Source: Mycobacterium sp. 852002-51057_SCH5723018 (lineage in GTDB: Bacteria; Actinomycetota; Actinomycetes; Mycobacteriales; Mycobacteriaceae). From it: a stretch of 64,000 bases of DNA. Location: contig NZ_LZIR01000123.1 of the NCBI RefSeq assembly GCF_001667035.1, positions 62,001-126,000 of the forward strand, given 5' to 3'. The position numbers were made by a program, and so were the translations under genes. The notes under the pieces are model-generated. The model saw only the letters and a list, made by a program, of their open reading frames with translations, did not search any database and was not told where the DNA came from. Within the stretch, counting starts at the first letter, position 1; every line of letters begins with the position of its first letter. Below are positions 34,468 through 42,494 of the stretch, one piece after another.

Positions 34468-34483
34468 ATTCCCTGCCGGGAAT
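34468..34483. promoter_or_regulatory. Dyad between XRE regulator and LLM gene
   Basis: ATTCCC-TGCC-GGGAAT is a perfect 6-bp inverted repeat in the 84-nt divergent gap, 34 nt from each start codon. It is a candidate operator for the XRE protein. Confidence 0.6.
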
Positions 34484-34517
34484 TGCCGCGCATCATCGTG
34501 GGCGACACGATCGCGGC

Positions 34518-35468
34518 ATGGATCAACCACTTCGCATCGGTGTCATCCCGCCCCTCGCCGCCGACCCGTGGGCCGGCGCCGACCTGCGCCGGCTCCTCGA
34601 CTTCGCCCGCGCCGCCGAGGATCTCGGGTTCGACTCGCTATGGGCCAACGACTCGCTGATGCGGCCCCGCATCGAGGCGCTGACGTTTCTGTCGGCGGCG
34701 GCCGCGGTCACCGACCGCATCACCCTGGGTACCGCCGCCTTGCAGCCGGTGCTGCGCCGGCCGGTGCAGACCGCGCAGGTCCTCGCTTCCATCGACCGGC
34801 TGTCGGGCGGGCGGTTGGCGGTGGCGGTCGGCGCGGGGTTTCCGGGGCTGTCCGAGGTGGAGTACGCCGCCTCCGAGGTGCCATGGGCCCGACGGTTCGC
34901 CCGCCTCGACGACACCGTCGCATTGTGGCGCCAACTCTGGAACAGCAAGGAGCCCAGCTCGTTTCACGGCTCGGTGCTGCGCCTTGACGAGATCCCGGCC
35001 GGCATCCCGCCGTTCAATGCATCCGGTCCGCCGGTGTGGCTGGCCGCCGATACGCCCGGCGCCCGAGCCCGTGCCGGGCGGTTATACGACGGGTGGCTCC
35101 CGTACCCGCCGACGCCGCGAGGTTATGCATCGGGTCTGGCGGAGGTGCGCGGCGTAGCGTGTGGTGCCGGCCGCACGGCCGACGCCGTCACGCCGGCGTT
35201 GTTCGTCACCGTGCTGGTCACCGACGACGCCGATGGCGGGCGAGCGGCGCTGGACCACTTTGCCACCAACACATACGGTTTCGGCATCGACGCCGTCGAA
35301 CAGATCCAGACGTACGCCGCGGGGACGCACGACGCCGTGGCCACCCGGTTGACGAGCTTCGTCGACGCCGGTGCGCGCCATCTGGTGTGCCGAGTCGGCG
35401 TCCTTGGTCCTGACGGGTTCATCGAGCAACTGGATCGGCTGCGGGCCGTCAAGGAGTCACTGGCGTGA
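34518..35468 (+). CDS. LLM-class oxidoreductase (F420/FMN), not a cluster paralogue
   Basis: The 316-residue luciferase-like protein starts MDQPLRIGVIPPLAADPWAG and contains AAEDLGFDSLWANDSLM, RITLGTAALQPVLRRPVQTA, IDRLSGGRLAVAVGAGFPG and GPPVWLAADTPGARARAG. It is more like F420-dependent LLM proteins than the two LLM copies at 15-18 kb. Probably a cytosolic flavin/F420 monooxygenase or dehydrogenase; substrate unknown. Divergent from and likely regulated by the XRE gene at 33651. Confidence 0.87.
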   Translation: MDQPLRIGVIPPLAADPWAGADLRRLLDFARAAEDLGFDSLWANDSLMRPRIEALTFLSAAAAVTDRITLGTAALQPVLRRPVQTAQVLASIDRLSGGRLAVAVGAGFPGLSEVEYAASEVPWARRFARLDDTVALWRQLWNSKEPSSFHGSVLRLDEIPAGIPPFNASGPPVWLAADTPGARARAGRLYDGWLPYPPTPRGYASGLAEVRGVACGAGRTADAVTPALFVTVLVTDDADGGRAALDHFATNTYGFGIDAVEQIQTYAAGTHDAVATRLTSFVDAGARHLVCRVGVLGPDGFIEQLDRLRAVKESLA

Positions 35469-35539
35469 GGGGGCGTCGGTCTCGGGAGGCAACACTTTTT
35501 GTCCGACTCTTAGCGACGACCCGAGTCGGTCAGCTCGAC

Positions 35540-37219
35540 CTATTCGAAGGGGTCGTCGTGCAGGTGTGCGGCGAGATCGGTGTTGCGGCTGTAGTCCACC
35601 GGAACGTCGATCAGGGAGGGCCCTTCCTCGGCGAGCGCCTGGCGCAGGGTGGCACCGAACTCGTCCAGGGTGTTCACGCGATAGCCGCGGGCGCCGAAAG
35701 CCGCTGCGTAGCTAACGATGTCGTAGCCGGCTAGCCGAACGCCGGATTTGCGTTCGTATTTGAGGACTTCCTGGAAGCCGACCATGTCGTAGCTGTTGTC
35801 GCGGAAGATGATGTGGGTGAACGTCAGGCCCAGATCGCTCGCGGTCGCGAGTTCTTGGGCGGAGAACAGGAATCCGCCGTCCCCGGAGACGGACACTACG
35901 GGGGTGCCCGGTCGCACCAGGCACGCCGCCATGGCCCACGGCAGAGCCACGCCCAGGGTTTGTTGCCCGTTGGAAAACAGCAGCCGCCTGGGCTCGTACA
36001 CCCGGAAGTGCCGCGCCATGTAGATGTAGACCGAGCCCACATCGCACGCGATGGTGGCGGTGTCGTCGAGTTCTTCGCGCAGCCGCAGCACGACGGCGAC
36101 CGGGTTGAGCCCGGGCCCTGTCGGCGCGTCGTTGCACGCTGCGATGTCTATGTCCGCCAACGCCTTTCGTTGCGTGCCGATCTGCGCCTGGTATTCCTCG
36201 GTGAGGGTGAGGTCGGGCAGGTTGTCGGTCAGGGCGCTGAGCGTGGCCGCGATGTTGCCGAGCAGTTCGAGGGTTGGCTGATAGTGGTTGTCGATGTCGG
36301 CGGGGACCGAGTCGATGTGTACCACGGTGCGCTTGACGTCGTTGTTCCACTGCGCCGGGTCGTATTCGACCGCGTCGTAGCCGACGGTGAGCAGGACGTC
36401 GGCGTGGTCGAGGATGACATCGCCCGGCTGATTGCGGAATAGCCCGACCCGGCCCAGGAAGCGGTCCTCCAGCTCGCGGGAGATCACCCCGGCGGCCTGA
36501 AACGTTTCCACCACCGGCAATCCCGTCGCGGCCACCAGGGCCCGCAGCGCCCGGCAGCTGTCCGGGTCGGCGCCGCGGATACCCACCAGCAGCGCTGGCC
36601 GGCGCGCGGCGCGGATCAGCTCGCTCGCCTCGCCGACCGCGGCCGCCGGCGCGGCCCCCAGCGGCGGGATTGACTGTCGCGCCGTGATGCCCGCCGTCGT
36701 GGGGGCGGACAAGACGTCGGCGGGTAGCACCACGGCGGCCGCCCCACGCGGCACGCCGGCCGCAGCGCGAAACGCGGCAATGGTGGTCTCGGCGACGTTG
36801 TCGGGGTCGCTGACCTCGCCGGTGAACTTGGTGACCGTCCGAAGGAGCGAGGCGGCATCCATCGTCTGATGGGTGCGCTTGAGCCGGTCCTCCCGGCGCA
36901 CCGCACCACACAGCGCGACCACCGGGTCTTGTTCGGTGTTCGCGGTGAGCAGGCCGGTGGCCAGGTTGGCGGTTCCGGGACCCGACGTCACCAGGACCAC
37001 GCCCGGGGTGCCGGTGAGGCGACCGATCGCCCCGGCCATGAACGCGGCGTTCTGCTCGTGGCGGCACACCACCAGCTGCGGACCGGAATCAACCAAGGCG
37101 TCGTAGACGGCGTCGATCTTGGCGCCGGGCACCCCGAAGACGTACTCGACGCCCTGAGTGGACAAGACGTCGACGACCTTTTGGGCGCTGCGCACCGATT
37201 CACCGGGGCTCGAGGACAT
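35540..37219 (-). CDS. Acetolactate synthase-like ThDP enzyme
   Basis: The 559-residue thiamine-diphosphate enzyme has three domains. The catalytic glutamate lies in CRHEQNAAFMAGA, TSGPGTANLATG follows, and the ThDP/Mg motif GDGGFLF (Asp447) pairs with FRDNSYDM about 27 residues on. It resembles the catabolic, FAD-independent acetolactate synthase (AlsS) group, which condenses two pyruvates; related decarboxylases use other 2-oxoacids. The start is MSSSPGESVRSAQK; in-frame codons back to 37390 run into the divergent Rieske gene. It shares a promoter region with that oxygenase, an unusual partner. Confidence 0.88.
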   Translation of the reverse strand: MSSSPGESVRSAQKVVDVLSTQGVEYVFGVPGAKIDAVYDALVDSGPQLVVCRHEQNAAFMAGAIGRLTGTPGVVLVTSGPGTANLATGLLTANTEQDPVVALCGAVRREDRLKRTHQTMDAASLLRTVTKFTGEVSDPDNVAETTIAAFRAAAGVPRGAAAVVLPADVLSAPTTAGITARQSIPPLGAAPAAAVGEASELIRAARRPALLVGIRGADPDSCRALRALVAATGLPVVETFQAAGVISRELEDRFLGRVGLFRNQPGDVILDHADVLLTVGYDAVEYDPAQWNNDVKRTVVHIDSVPADIDNHYQPTLELLGNIAATLSALTDNLPDLTLTEEYQAQIGTQRKALADIDIAACNDAPTGPGLNPVAVVLRLREELDDTATIACDVGSVYIYMARHFRVYEPRRLLFSNGQQTLGVALPWAMAACLVRPGTPVVSVSGDGGFLFSAQELATASDLGLTFTHIIFRDNSYDMVGFQEVLKYERKSGVRLAGYDIVSYAAAFGARGYRVNTLDEFGATLRQALAEEGPSLIDVPVDYSRNTDLAAHLHDDPFE

Positions 37220-37265
37220 GGCTGCCAGCTTTCCAGGCCGACGCGGCGGGAGCGACCCGGCCCTT

Positions 37266-37295
37266 GACCATCCAATATATATAAGGTGTATGGTC
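37266..37295. promoter_or_regulatory. 30-bp dyad between ThDP enzyme and Rieske oxygenase genes
   Basis: Outer arms GACCAT and ATGGTC are perfect inverted repeats, with further matches inward around a TATATA centre. TTGACC at 37264-37269 and TATGGT at 37289-37294 could be -35 and -10 elements for the GTG at 37302, which would be leaderless or nearly so. The TetR gene at 38481 is a likely binder. Confidence 0.6.
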
Positions 37296-37301
37296 TGAGG
37301 G

Positions 37302-38471
37302 GTGACGATCGAGGGCGTTCGACCGATTGAACTCAATGACGAATTGTCGCGGCGGGCCTTGAAGCTGGTGCTGGACAAGACCACCGACATGGCCGCGCGG
37401 GTGTTGCGGGTGCCGTTGCACTACTACCGCGACGCCAAGATCACCGACGTCGAGGAATCGCAGATCCTGCGGCGCACGCCGCTGGCGATTCTGCCCAGCG
37501 TGCAGATCCCGAACCCGAACGACTTCGAAGTCCGTTCAGTCCTGGGCAGTTCGTTGCTGGTGACCCGGGACCGCTCGGGCGTCAGCCATGTGTTCTTGAA
37601 CTATTGCCGGCACCGCGGCGCCATGCCCGCCTGCGGAGCGGGCAATGCCTCACACTTCACTTGCCCCTACCACGCGTGGACGTACAAGAACACGGGCGAA
37701 TTGTTCAGGATGCCCGGCAAATCCGGATTCACCGACGTCGACACCGGCGACTACGGCCTTGTCGAGTTGCCCAGCCAGGAGGCCTATGGCTTCATCTGGG
37801 CGGTGCTCAGCGTCGACGGCTCCATCGACGTCGACGCGCATCTGGGCCCGGTGCGGACGCAGTTGGCCGAACTCGATTACGGGTCATTCGGGTATCACAC
37901 CCATCGCGAGTTCATATCCGACGTGTCATGGAAGGGCGCCCTCGAGGCGTTTGCCGAGGGATACCACTTCCCATTCGTCCACGGCGACAGCCTGATTGGG
38001 CAGAACGCGCTGCCGAACGTGGCGATCTACGACGAGTACGGCAGGCATCACCGGCTGGGATTTCCGTTCAACTGGATCACCAGCCTCGACGCAGACCCCA
38101 GCGGTTCGTGGGACGTGCGCGACAACATGGGCCTGATTTACTGGATCTACCCGAACCTGATCCTGGCCAACAGCAACGTCGGCGTGGAGGTCATCGACAT
38201 CCTGCCCGCCGGTGCTCCCACCCGCTGCACCGTGCGCCACAGCTGGCTGGCGCGATTCCCGGCCACCAGCGATGAACAGCGAACCGTCTACGACGCCATC
38301 TACGACGCCGTGCACGCGGCGGTACGCGACGAGGACTTCGCGATGCTGCCCCAATGCGGGGAAGGGGTACGCCAGGGCCAGCACGACCATATGGTCATCG
38401 GCCGCAACGAAATTGGCGTGCAACACATGATCAAGGTGTTCGCCGGGGAACTGGGCGTCGCGTTGGGCTAG
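37302..38471 (+). CDS. Rieske non-heme iron oxygenase, alpha subunit
   Basis: The 389-residue protein has a [2Fe-2S] Rieske centre, Cys102-x-His104 and Cys121-x2-His124 (NYCRHRGAMP, TCPYHAWTY). A mononuclear iron motif follows in EAFAEGYHFPFVHGDS. This is the ring-hydroxylating oxygenase alpha fold: it would hydroxylate or demethylate an aromatic, sterol or terpenoid substrate with electrons from a separate reductase, not encoded here. GTG start. A TetR gene follows after 9 nt, so the two form an operon, divergent from the ThDP enzyme. Confidence 0.92.
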   Translation: MTIEGVRPIELNDELSRRALKLVLDKTTDMAARVLRVPLHYYRDAKITDVEESQILRRTPLAILPSVQIPNPNDFEVRSVLGSSLLVTRDRSGVSHVFLNYCRHRGAMPACGAGNASHFTCPYHAWTYKNTGELFRMPGKSGFTDVDTGDYGLVELPSQEAYGFIWAVLSVDGSIDVDAHLGPVRTQLAELDYGSFGYHTHREFISDVSWKGALEAFAEGYHFPFVHGDSLIGQNALPNVAIYDEYGRHHRLGFPFNWITSLDADPSGSWDVRDNMGLIYWIYPNLILANSNVGVEVIDILPAGAPTRCTVRHSWLARFPATSDEQRTVYDAIYDAVHAAVRDEDFAMLPQCGEGVRQGQHDHMVIGRNEIGVQHMIKVFAGELGVALG

Positions 38472-38480
38472 GTTGGCTAA

Positions 38481-39098
38481 ATGCGCAGACATGGCTGGTC
38501 GGGTGCGTTGCCGTCGAGCGACGACGAGGCCATCGGCCGGATCATCGCGGCGGCAACCCGGGCCATCGACCGGTCGGGCCGCGATATCCGGATCAGCGAT
38601 ATCGCGCGGGACTTAGGGATTACCCGCCAAACCGTGTATCGGTATTTCCCGAGTCTCGATGCGTTGCTGGCCGCGACGGCGCTGTCCCAAGTGGGCGCCT
38701 ATCTGGACCGGCTCGCCGCGCACCTGGACCCGATACACGATCCCGCCGAAGCCGTGGTCGAGGGCATCGCACGCACGCTCGAACAGCTTCCCGAAGACAA
38801 GTACCTGGGGCTGCTCCTGGCTCCAGACCAGGCGGCGTCGCATTCGGCGAGCGTGACCTCCGATGTCGCCCTCGCCCTTGGGCGTTCCATCATCGACCGC
38901 TTCAACGTGGACTGGGATAGCGCCGGCATCACCGACGACAGGCGCGACGGCCTCGTGGAATTCATGCTGCGGATCCTGCAATCGTTCATCGTCGACCCGG
39001 GACGGCCGCCGCGGACCGGGGCCGAACTGCGCGACTATCTGCGCCAGTGGGTGGCTCCGGCGATCACCCACTATCGACCGATCGCCCAAACGCGCTAG
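38481..39098 (+). CDS. TetR-family regulator of the Rieske operon
   Basis: The 205-residue protein has a clear TetR helix-turn-helix (DIRISDIARDLGITRQTVYR, YFPSLDALLAA). An all-helical sensor domain of about 150 residues follows. It lies 9 nt behind the Rieske oxygenase, so autoregulation through the 30-bp dyad at 37266-37295 is likely. The last codons overlap the convergent FAD-monooxygenase gene by 4 nt. Confidence 0.9.
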   Translation: MRRHGWSGALPSSDDEAIGRIIAAATRAIDRSGRDIRISDIARDLGITRQTVYRYFPSLDALLAATALSQVGAYLDRLAAHLDPIHDPAEAVVEGIARTLEQLPEDKYLGLLLAPDQAASHSASVTSDVALALGRSIIDRFNVDWDSAGITDDRRDGLVEFMLRILQSFIVDPGRPPRTGAELRDYLRQWVAPAITHYRPIAQTR

Positions 39099-40630
39099 GC
39101 GCTCGACGCGGGCCCGAACCAGCGCCGCAGCGCTTCTTGCAAACCCGCGTCCTCGGCCGGCCCGAAGGTGTGCGCCGCCCACGCGACGTATCCGTCGGGC
39201 CGGATCAGCAGCGCCGCGGCGGGCCGGTCGGCGATCGTTGCCTCGATCAGGTCGACACGATCGGCCCACCCGCGCGCCGCGTCCCCGATGCCGCCGCCGA
39301 GATCGAGCAGGACCGGGCGAGCATCGTGGAGCAGCTCTTCGACCCGTCTGCCGTCGTCAAGGGTCAGCGCGGGCACGGGCCACCCCGACAGCGGGTGGTC
39401 GTCGCCCACGTCGTATCTCACGTCGTTGCCGGCCAGCAGCGCCGCCATGTGCTTGGCAACGTCGGGAAGGCTGAAGAGCTCGCCCAACAGCGTTCGTAGC
39501 GCGGCGACTTCGGGTCCCGGCGCGACGAGCGCGGTCTGGGCCTGCGAGTGCATCATGACCCGCTCGCCCACGGGGTGGCGCTCGGACTCGTAGGTGTCGA
39601 GCAACGCCGAAGGCGTCTGGCCCTTGACGTGGGCGGCGAGCTTCCAGCCCAGGTTCATGGCGTCCTGCAGGCCGAGGTTCAGGCCGGGACCGCCCATCGC
39701 GCTGTGCACGTGGGCGGCGTCGCCGAGCAGCAGCACCCGCCCGTCGCGGTAGTGTTCGGCGTGGCGGGTGTTCTGCCCGTTGATACGGCGAAGGGCATGC
39801 GGCCCAGGTCCTTTCGGCTCTTCAAAGGGAACGTCGACGCCGAGGATGCGGCGAGCGCTCTCACGCAGCTCGCCCAGGCTCATCGGTTCGTCTTCGACGG
39901 CAGGCTCGAATTCGATGGTGCCCAACAGCGACCGGCCCGGCTCGAACTCCGCGTACACCACCAGGCCGCGATCCAGCCGGTTGTGGCCGAACGGGAGGCG
40001 GCCGTATCCCGGGACGTCGATGCCCCCGTCGGGGCGGCGGAGCTCGTCGGGGATGTGCACGTGGGCCAGTCGAGCCACGCTGTCCAAGGTGGTGCCGGGA
40101 AAGTCGATGCCCACGCTCTTGCGGACCAGGCTGTGCCCGCCGTCCGCGCCCACCAGGTATCCGGCGCTGATGCCGTAGTCACGTTCCGGCGAAGACACCG
40201 ACAGGGCAACGGATTCCGGCTCTTGTCCCAGGCCGACGAGCTCGTGTCCCCAGCGCAGGTCCACCCCCAGATCGCGAGCCCGCTTCTCCAGCAGCCGCAC
40301 CAGTTGGGGCTGGGGAATCATCATCGCGTACATCGGGTTGTCGGGCACGCCGAGGAAGTTCAGCGTCATGCCCGCGAAGATCCACCCGTAGGAGGGCCGG
40401 GGCGGGTCGTCGTCCCCGGTGAACGCCTGGTACAGGCCGCGCATGTCCAGCATCCGAACCACCTGCCCGACAAGGCCATTCGCCTTCGGTTCGGGGCTGG
40501 GCCCGGGCAAGCCGTCGAGGACGATGGGCCTGACGCCGGCCAGTGCGAGTTCGCAGGCCAGCATCAGCCCGTTGGGCCCGGCGCCGGAGATGACGATGTC
40601 GGCCTGCTCAGCGTCATTTTTTAAAGCCAT
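39095..40630 (-). CDS. FAD-dependent aromatic monooxygenase, rifampicin monooxygenase (Rox)-like
   Basis: The 511-residue class A flavoprotein has the GxGxxG fold ISGAGPNGLMLACELALAG, the DG motif LVGADGGHSLVRKS, and the GD motif LLLGDAAHVHSAMGGPGLN. The C-terminal thioredoxin-like domain (VRYDVGDDHPLSG, GWADRVDLIEA, LLIRPDGYVAWA) follows the pattern of rifampicin and polyketide hydroxylases as I recall them. It may inactivate a polyketide antibiotic or hydroxylate a phenol; the substrate is not proven. The start is at 40630, within the last codons of the upstream TetR gene (10-nt overlap). Confidence 0.85.
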   Translation of the reverse strand: MALKNDAEQADIVISGAGPNGLMLACELALAGVRPIVLDGLPGPSPEPKANGLVGQVVRMLDMRGLYQAFTGDDDPPRPSYGWIFAGMTLNFLGVPDNPMYAMMIPQPQLVRLLEKRARDLGVDLRWGHELVGLGQEPESVALSVSSPERDYGISAGYLVGADGGHSLVRKSVGIDFPGTTLDSVARLAHVHIPDELRRPDGGIDVPGYGRLPFGHNRLDRGLVVYAEFEPGRSLLGTIEFEPAVEDEPMSLGELRESARRILGVDVPFEEPKGPGPHALRRINGQNTRHAEHYRDGRVLLLGDAAHVHSAMGGPGLNLGLQDAMNLGWKLAAHVKGQTPSALLDTYESERHPVGERVMMHSQAQTALVAPGPEVAALRTLLGELFSLPDVAKHMAALLAGNDVRYDVGDDHPLSGWPVPALTLDDGRRVEELLHDARPVLLDLGGGIGDAARGWADRVDLIEATIADRPAAALLIRPDGYVAWAAHTFGPAEDAGLQEALRRWFGPASSA

Positions 40631-41280
40631 TGCGTTACATCCTTGCGTTTGGTGGGCTCGGGCAGCCCCGCGCTGACCGTGGCGAAGCCCTCGCGGACTA
40701 GTTCGGTGATGGCTACGGGCGGTTCCGCGCGCACGTAGGCTTCTGCCGCCGCATCGCCGACGGCGCGCACGACGGCCACCACCAGCCGCGGGTAGAGGTC
40801 GTGTTCCGGGTCGGTGCCGGTGCGTTCGGCGACCGCTTCGGTCCACTCGTCAAACAGCCGCTGCGGCAGGGCGTTACGCACCTGCGGGTTCATCAGCAGC
40901 TTGCGGACCTCGACGAGTTCCTGCCGGGTGGGCACCCGGTTCTCGTCGCCGTATACATCGCCGAAGTCGGCCTCGAGGGCTTCAAGCACGACCTGGGTGA
41001 TCGACGTCCACAGCGGCTCGTCGGCGGGGCGGTGCTTGAGGGCCTCGACGCTGCGGTGCATGCGCTCGGTCTGCCGGTAGGCCAGCGCCTCGTACTTGCC
41101 GTTGAAGTAGTTGTTGAAGGTGCGCAGCGAAACCCCGGCCACGTTGGCGATCTCGTCGCGCGTCACGTTTTCCAGGCCGCGTTCGAACGCCAGGTTCAGC
41201 GCGGCATCGCTGAGCGCGCGCCGGGTGTCGGCTTTTTTGCGCTCGCGCAGTCCGGGCGGCTGGTCGGTCATGGCCGCCAC
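40621..41280 (-). CDS. TetR-family regulator coupled to the FAD monooxygenase
   Basis: The 219-residue TetR has a helix-turn-helix with an unusual recognition region: ENVTRDEIANVAGVSLRTFN, NYFNGKYEAL. An alternative ATG lies three codons in. It overlaps the monooxygenase start by 10 nt, and a 12-bp palindrome sits 24 nt upstream of its start. Autorepression relieved by the monooxygenase's substrate is the simplest model, by analogy with TetR-controlled tailoring or resistance enzymes. Confidence 0.88.
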   Translation of the reverse strand: MAAMTDQPPGLRERKKADTRRALSDAALNLAFERGLENVTRDEIANVAGVSLRTFNNYFNGKYEALAYRQTERMHRSVEALKHRPADEPLWTSITQVVLEALEADFGDVYGDENRVPTRQELVEVRKLLMNPQVRNALPQRLFDEWTEAVAERTGTDPEHDLYPRLVVAVVRAVGDAAAEAYVRAEPPVAITELVREGFATVSAGLPEPTKRKDVTQWL

Positions 41281-41303
41281 CCTACCGCGAAACCTGCACG
41301 GTG

Positions 41304-41315
41304 GGCAATATTGCC
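41304..41315. promoter_or_regulatory. 12-bp palindrome upstream of TetR/monooxygenase operon
   Basis: GGCAATATTGCC is a perfect palindrome 24 nt before the TetR start codon and just after the stop of the ATPase gene at 41329. It is a candidate TetR operator. Confidence 0.6.
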
Positions 41316-41328
41316 TGGCGGGAAAACT

Positions 41329-42486
41329 TTAGCGCTTGCCCCAGTCCCAGCGCGGCGTCGTCAGCAGGCCCTGGCCGGTGATGCGCGTCTCCCCGCAGTC
41401 CTTGTACAGCTCGATCTCGACCGCCGCGTCGCGGGCGGCCTCGAGCAGCGCGCGGGAATGGGTGACCACCACGACCTGGGTCTGTTCGGCGGCGGCGCGG
41501 ATCAGCGACGCGAGCGGTCGCACCAGCTCTGGATGCAACGAGGTTTCGGGTTCGTTGAGCACCATCAGCGACGGCGCCTGCGGGCTCAGCAGCGCGGCCG
41601 CCCAAAGCAGGAAACGCAGTGTGCCGTCGGACAATTCGGCCGAGCGCAACGGCCTCAGCATGCCGCGCTGCTTCAGCTGCAGGTCGAACACGCCGTCGTG
41701 CACGGCGACGGAGACCGTCGCGCCGTCGAACGCGTCGGCGACGGTACGGCTCAGGTCGTCGAAGCCCGCCTCGATGATCGTCTGGATCGCCGCGGCCAGA
41801 TCATGGCCGTCGTCCGAAAGCACCGGGGTGCGGGTGCCGACCTGCGGGTGCCGCGCGGGCGCCCCGGCATCGACACGGAAGCCGTCGTAGAAGCGCCAGC
41901 CGCGCAGCCGTTCGCGCACCGCCGCGAGTTCGGGAAGCGCCTGCGGGTGGGCGTATTCCGCGAGCACGCTGCGGTACGACGGCAGCGACCGGGACAGCTC
42001 GTCGAAGCCGCGGCCCGACTCCGAGCTGACCTCGGCGAAATCGCGCGTCCGCCGCACCAGCGTGCTGGCGGCGCGCAGCACCGGGCCGGCGAACACCGCC
42101 TCACGCTTGATCTCCGGGTCGCGGGCGAAGGCCGATCCGATCCCGGCCATCTGCGGCATCCCGAGGTCGACGAGATAACCGAAATCGTCCGCCGCGAAAC
42201 CCAACTCGAGCGAGACGGGCCGGGTGCGAACCGTGCCCTCGGTCTTGCCGGTGCGCCGGGCGCCGGCGAGCTGCTCGGGCCCGGCCCACAGCACCGACTG
42301 CAGGCCGCCCTCGCGGGCCAGCGAGCCGATCACCTCGCCGCGGCCGCAGTCGGCCAGCAGCCGCAGCGCGCGGTACAGCGACGACTTCCCGGCGCCGTTG
42401 GCCCCGGTCACGATCGACAGCCGGCCCAGCGGCACGATCACCTCGCGCAGCGAGCGGTACCCGCGGATGGCGACCGTCTGCAACAT
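41329..42486 (-). CDS. Solitary AAA/ABC-type ATPase (RecF/OLD-like)
   Basis: The 385-residue SMC-like ATPase has MLQTVAIRGYRSLREV, Walker A GANGAGKSS, an ABC signature-like ELSDGTLRFLLW, Walker B SLMVLNEPETSLHPEL and an H-loop VTHSRALLE. No coiled-coil arm or TOPRIM nuclease is attached, so it resembles the ATPase half of OLD-type proteins or DUF2813/AAA_21 predicted ATPases. A DNA-linked or defence role is possible but not shown; no nuclease partner is adjacent. It is 8 nt downstream of the antiporter gene on the same strand. Confidence 0.87.
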   Translation of the reverse strand: MLQTVAIRGYRSLREVIVPLGRLSIVTGANGAGKSSLYRALRLLADCGRGEVIGSLAREGGLQSVLWAGPEQLAGARRTGKTEGTVRTRPVSLELGFAADDFGYLVDLGMPQMAGIGSAFARDPEIKREAVFAGPVLRAASTLVRRTRDFAEVSSESGRGFDELSRSLPSYRSVLAEYAHPQALPELAAVRERLRGWRFYDGFRVDAGAPARHPQVGTRTPVLSDDGHDLAAAIQTIIEAGFDDLSRTVADAFDGATVSVAVHDGVFDLQLKQRGMLRPLRSAELSDGTLRFLLWAAALLSPQAPSLMVLNEPETSLHPELVRPLASLIRAAAEQTQVVVVTHSRALLEAARDAAVEIELYKDCGETRITGQGLLTTPRWDWGKR

Positions 42487-42494
42487 CTTGTGGC

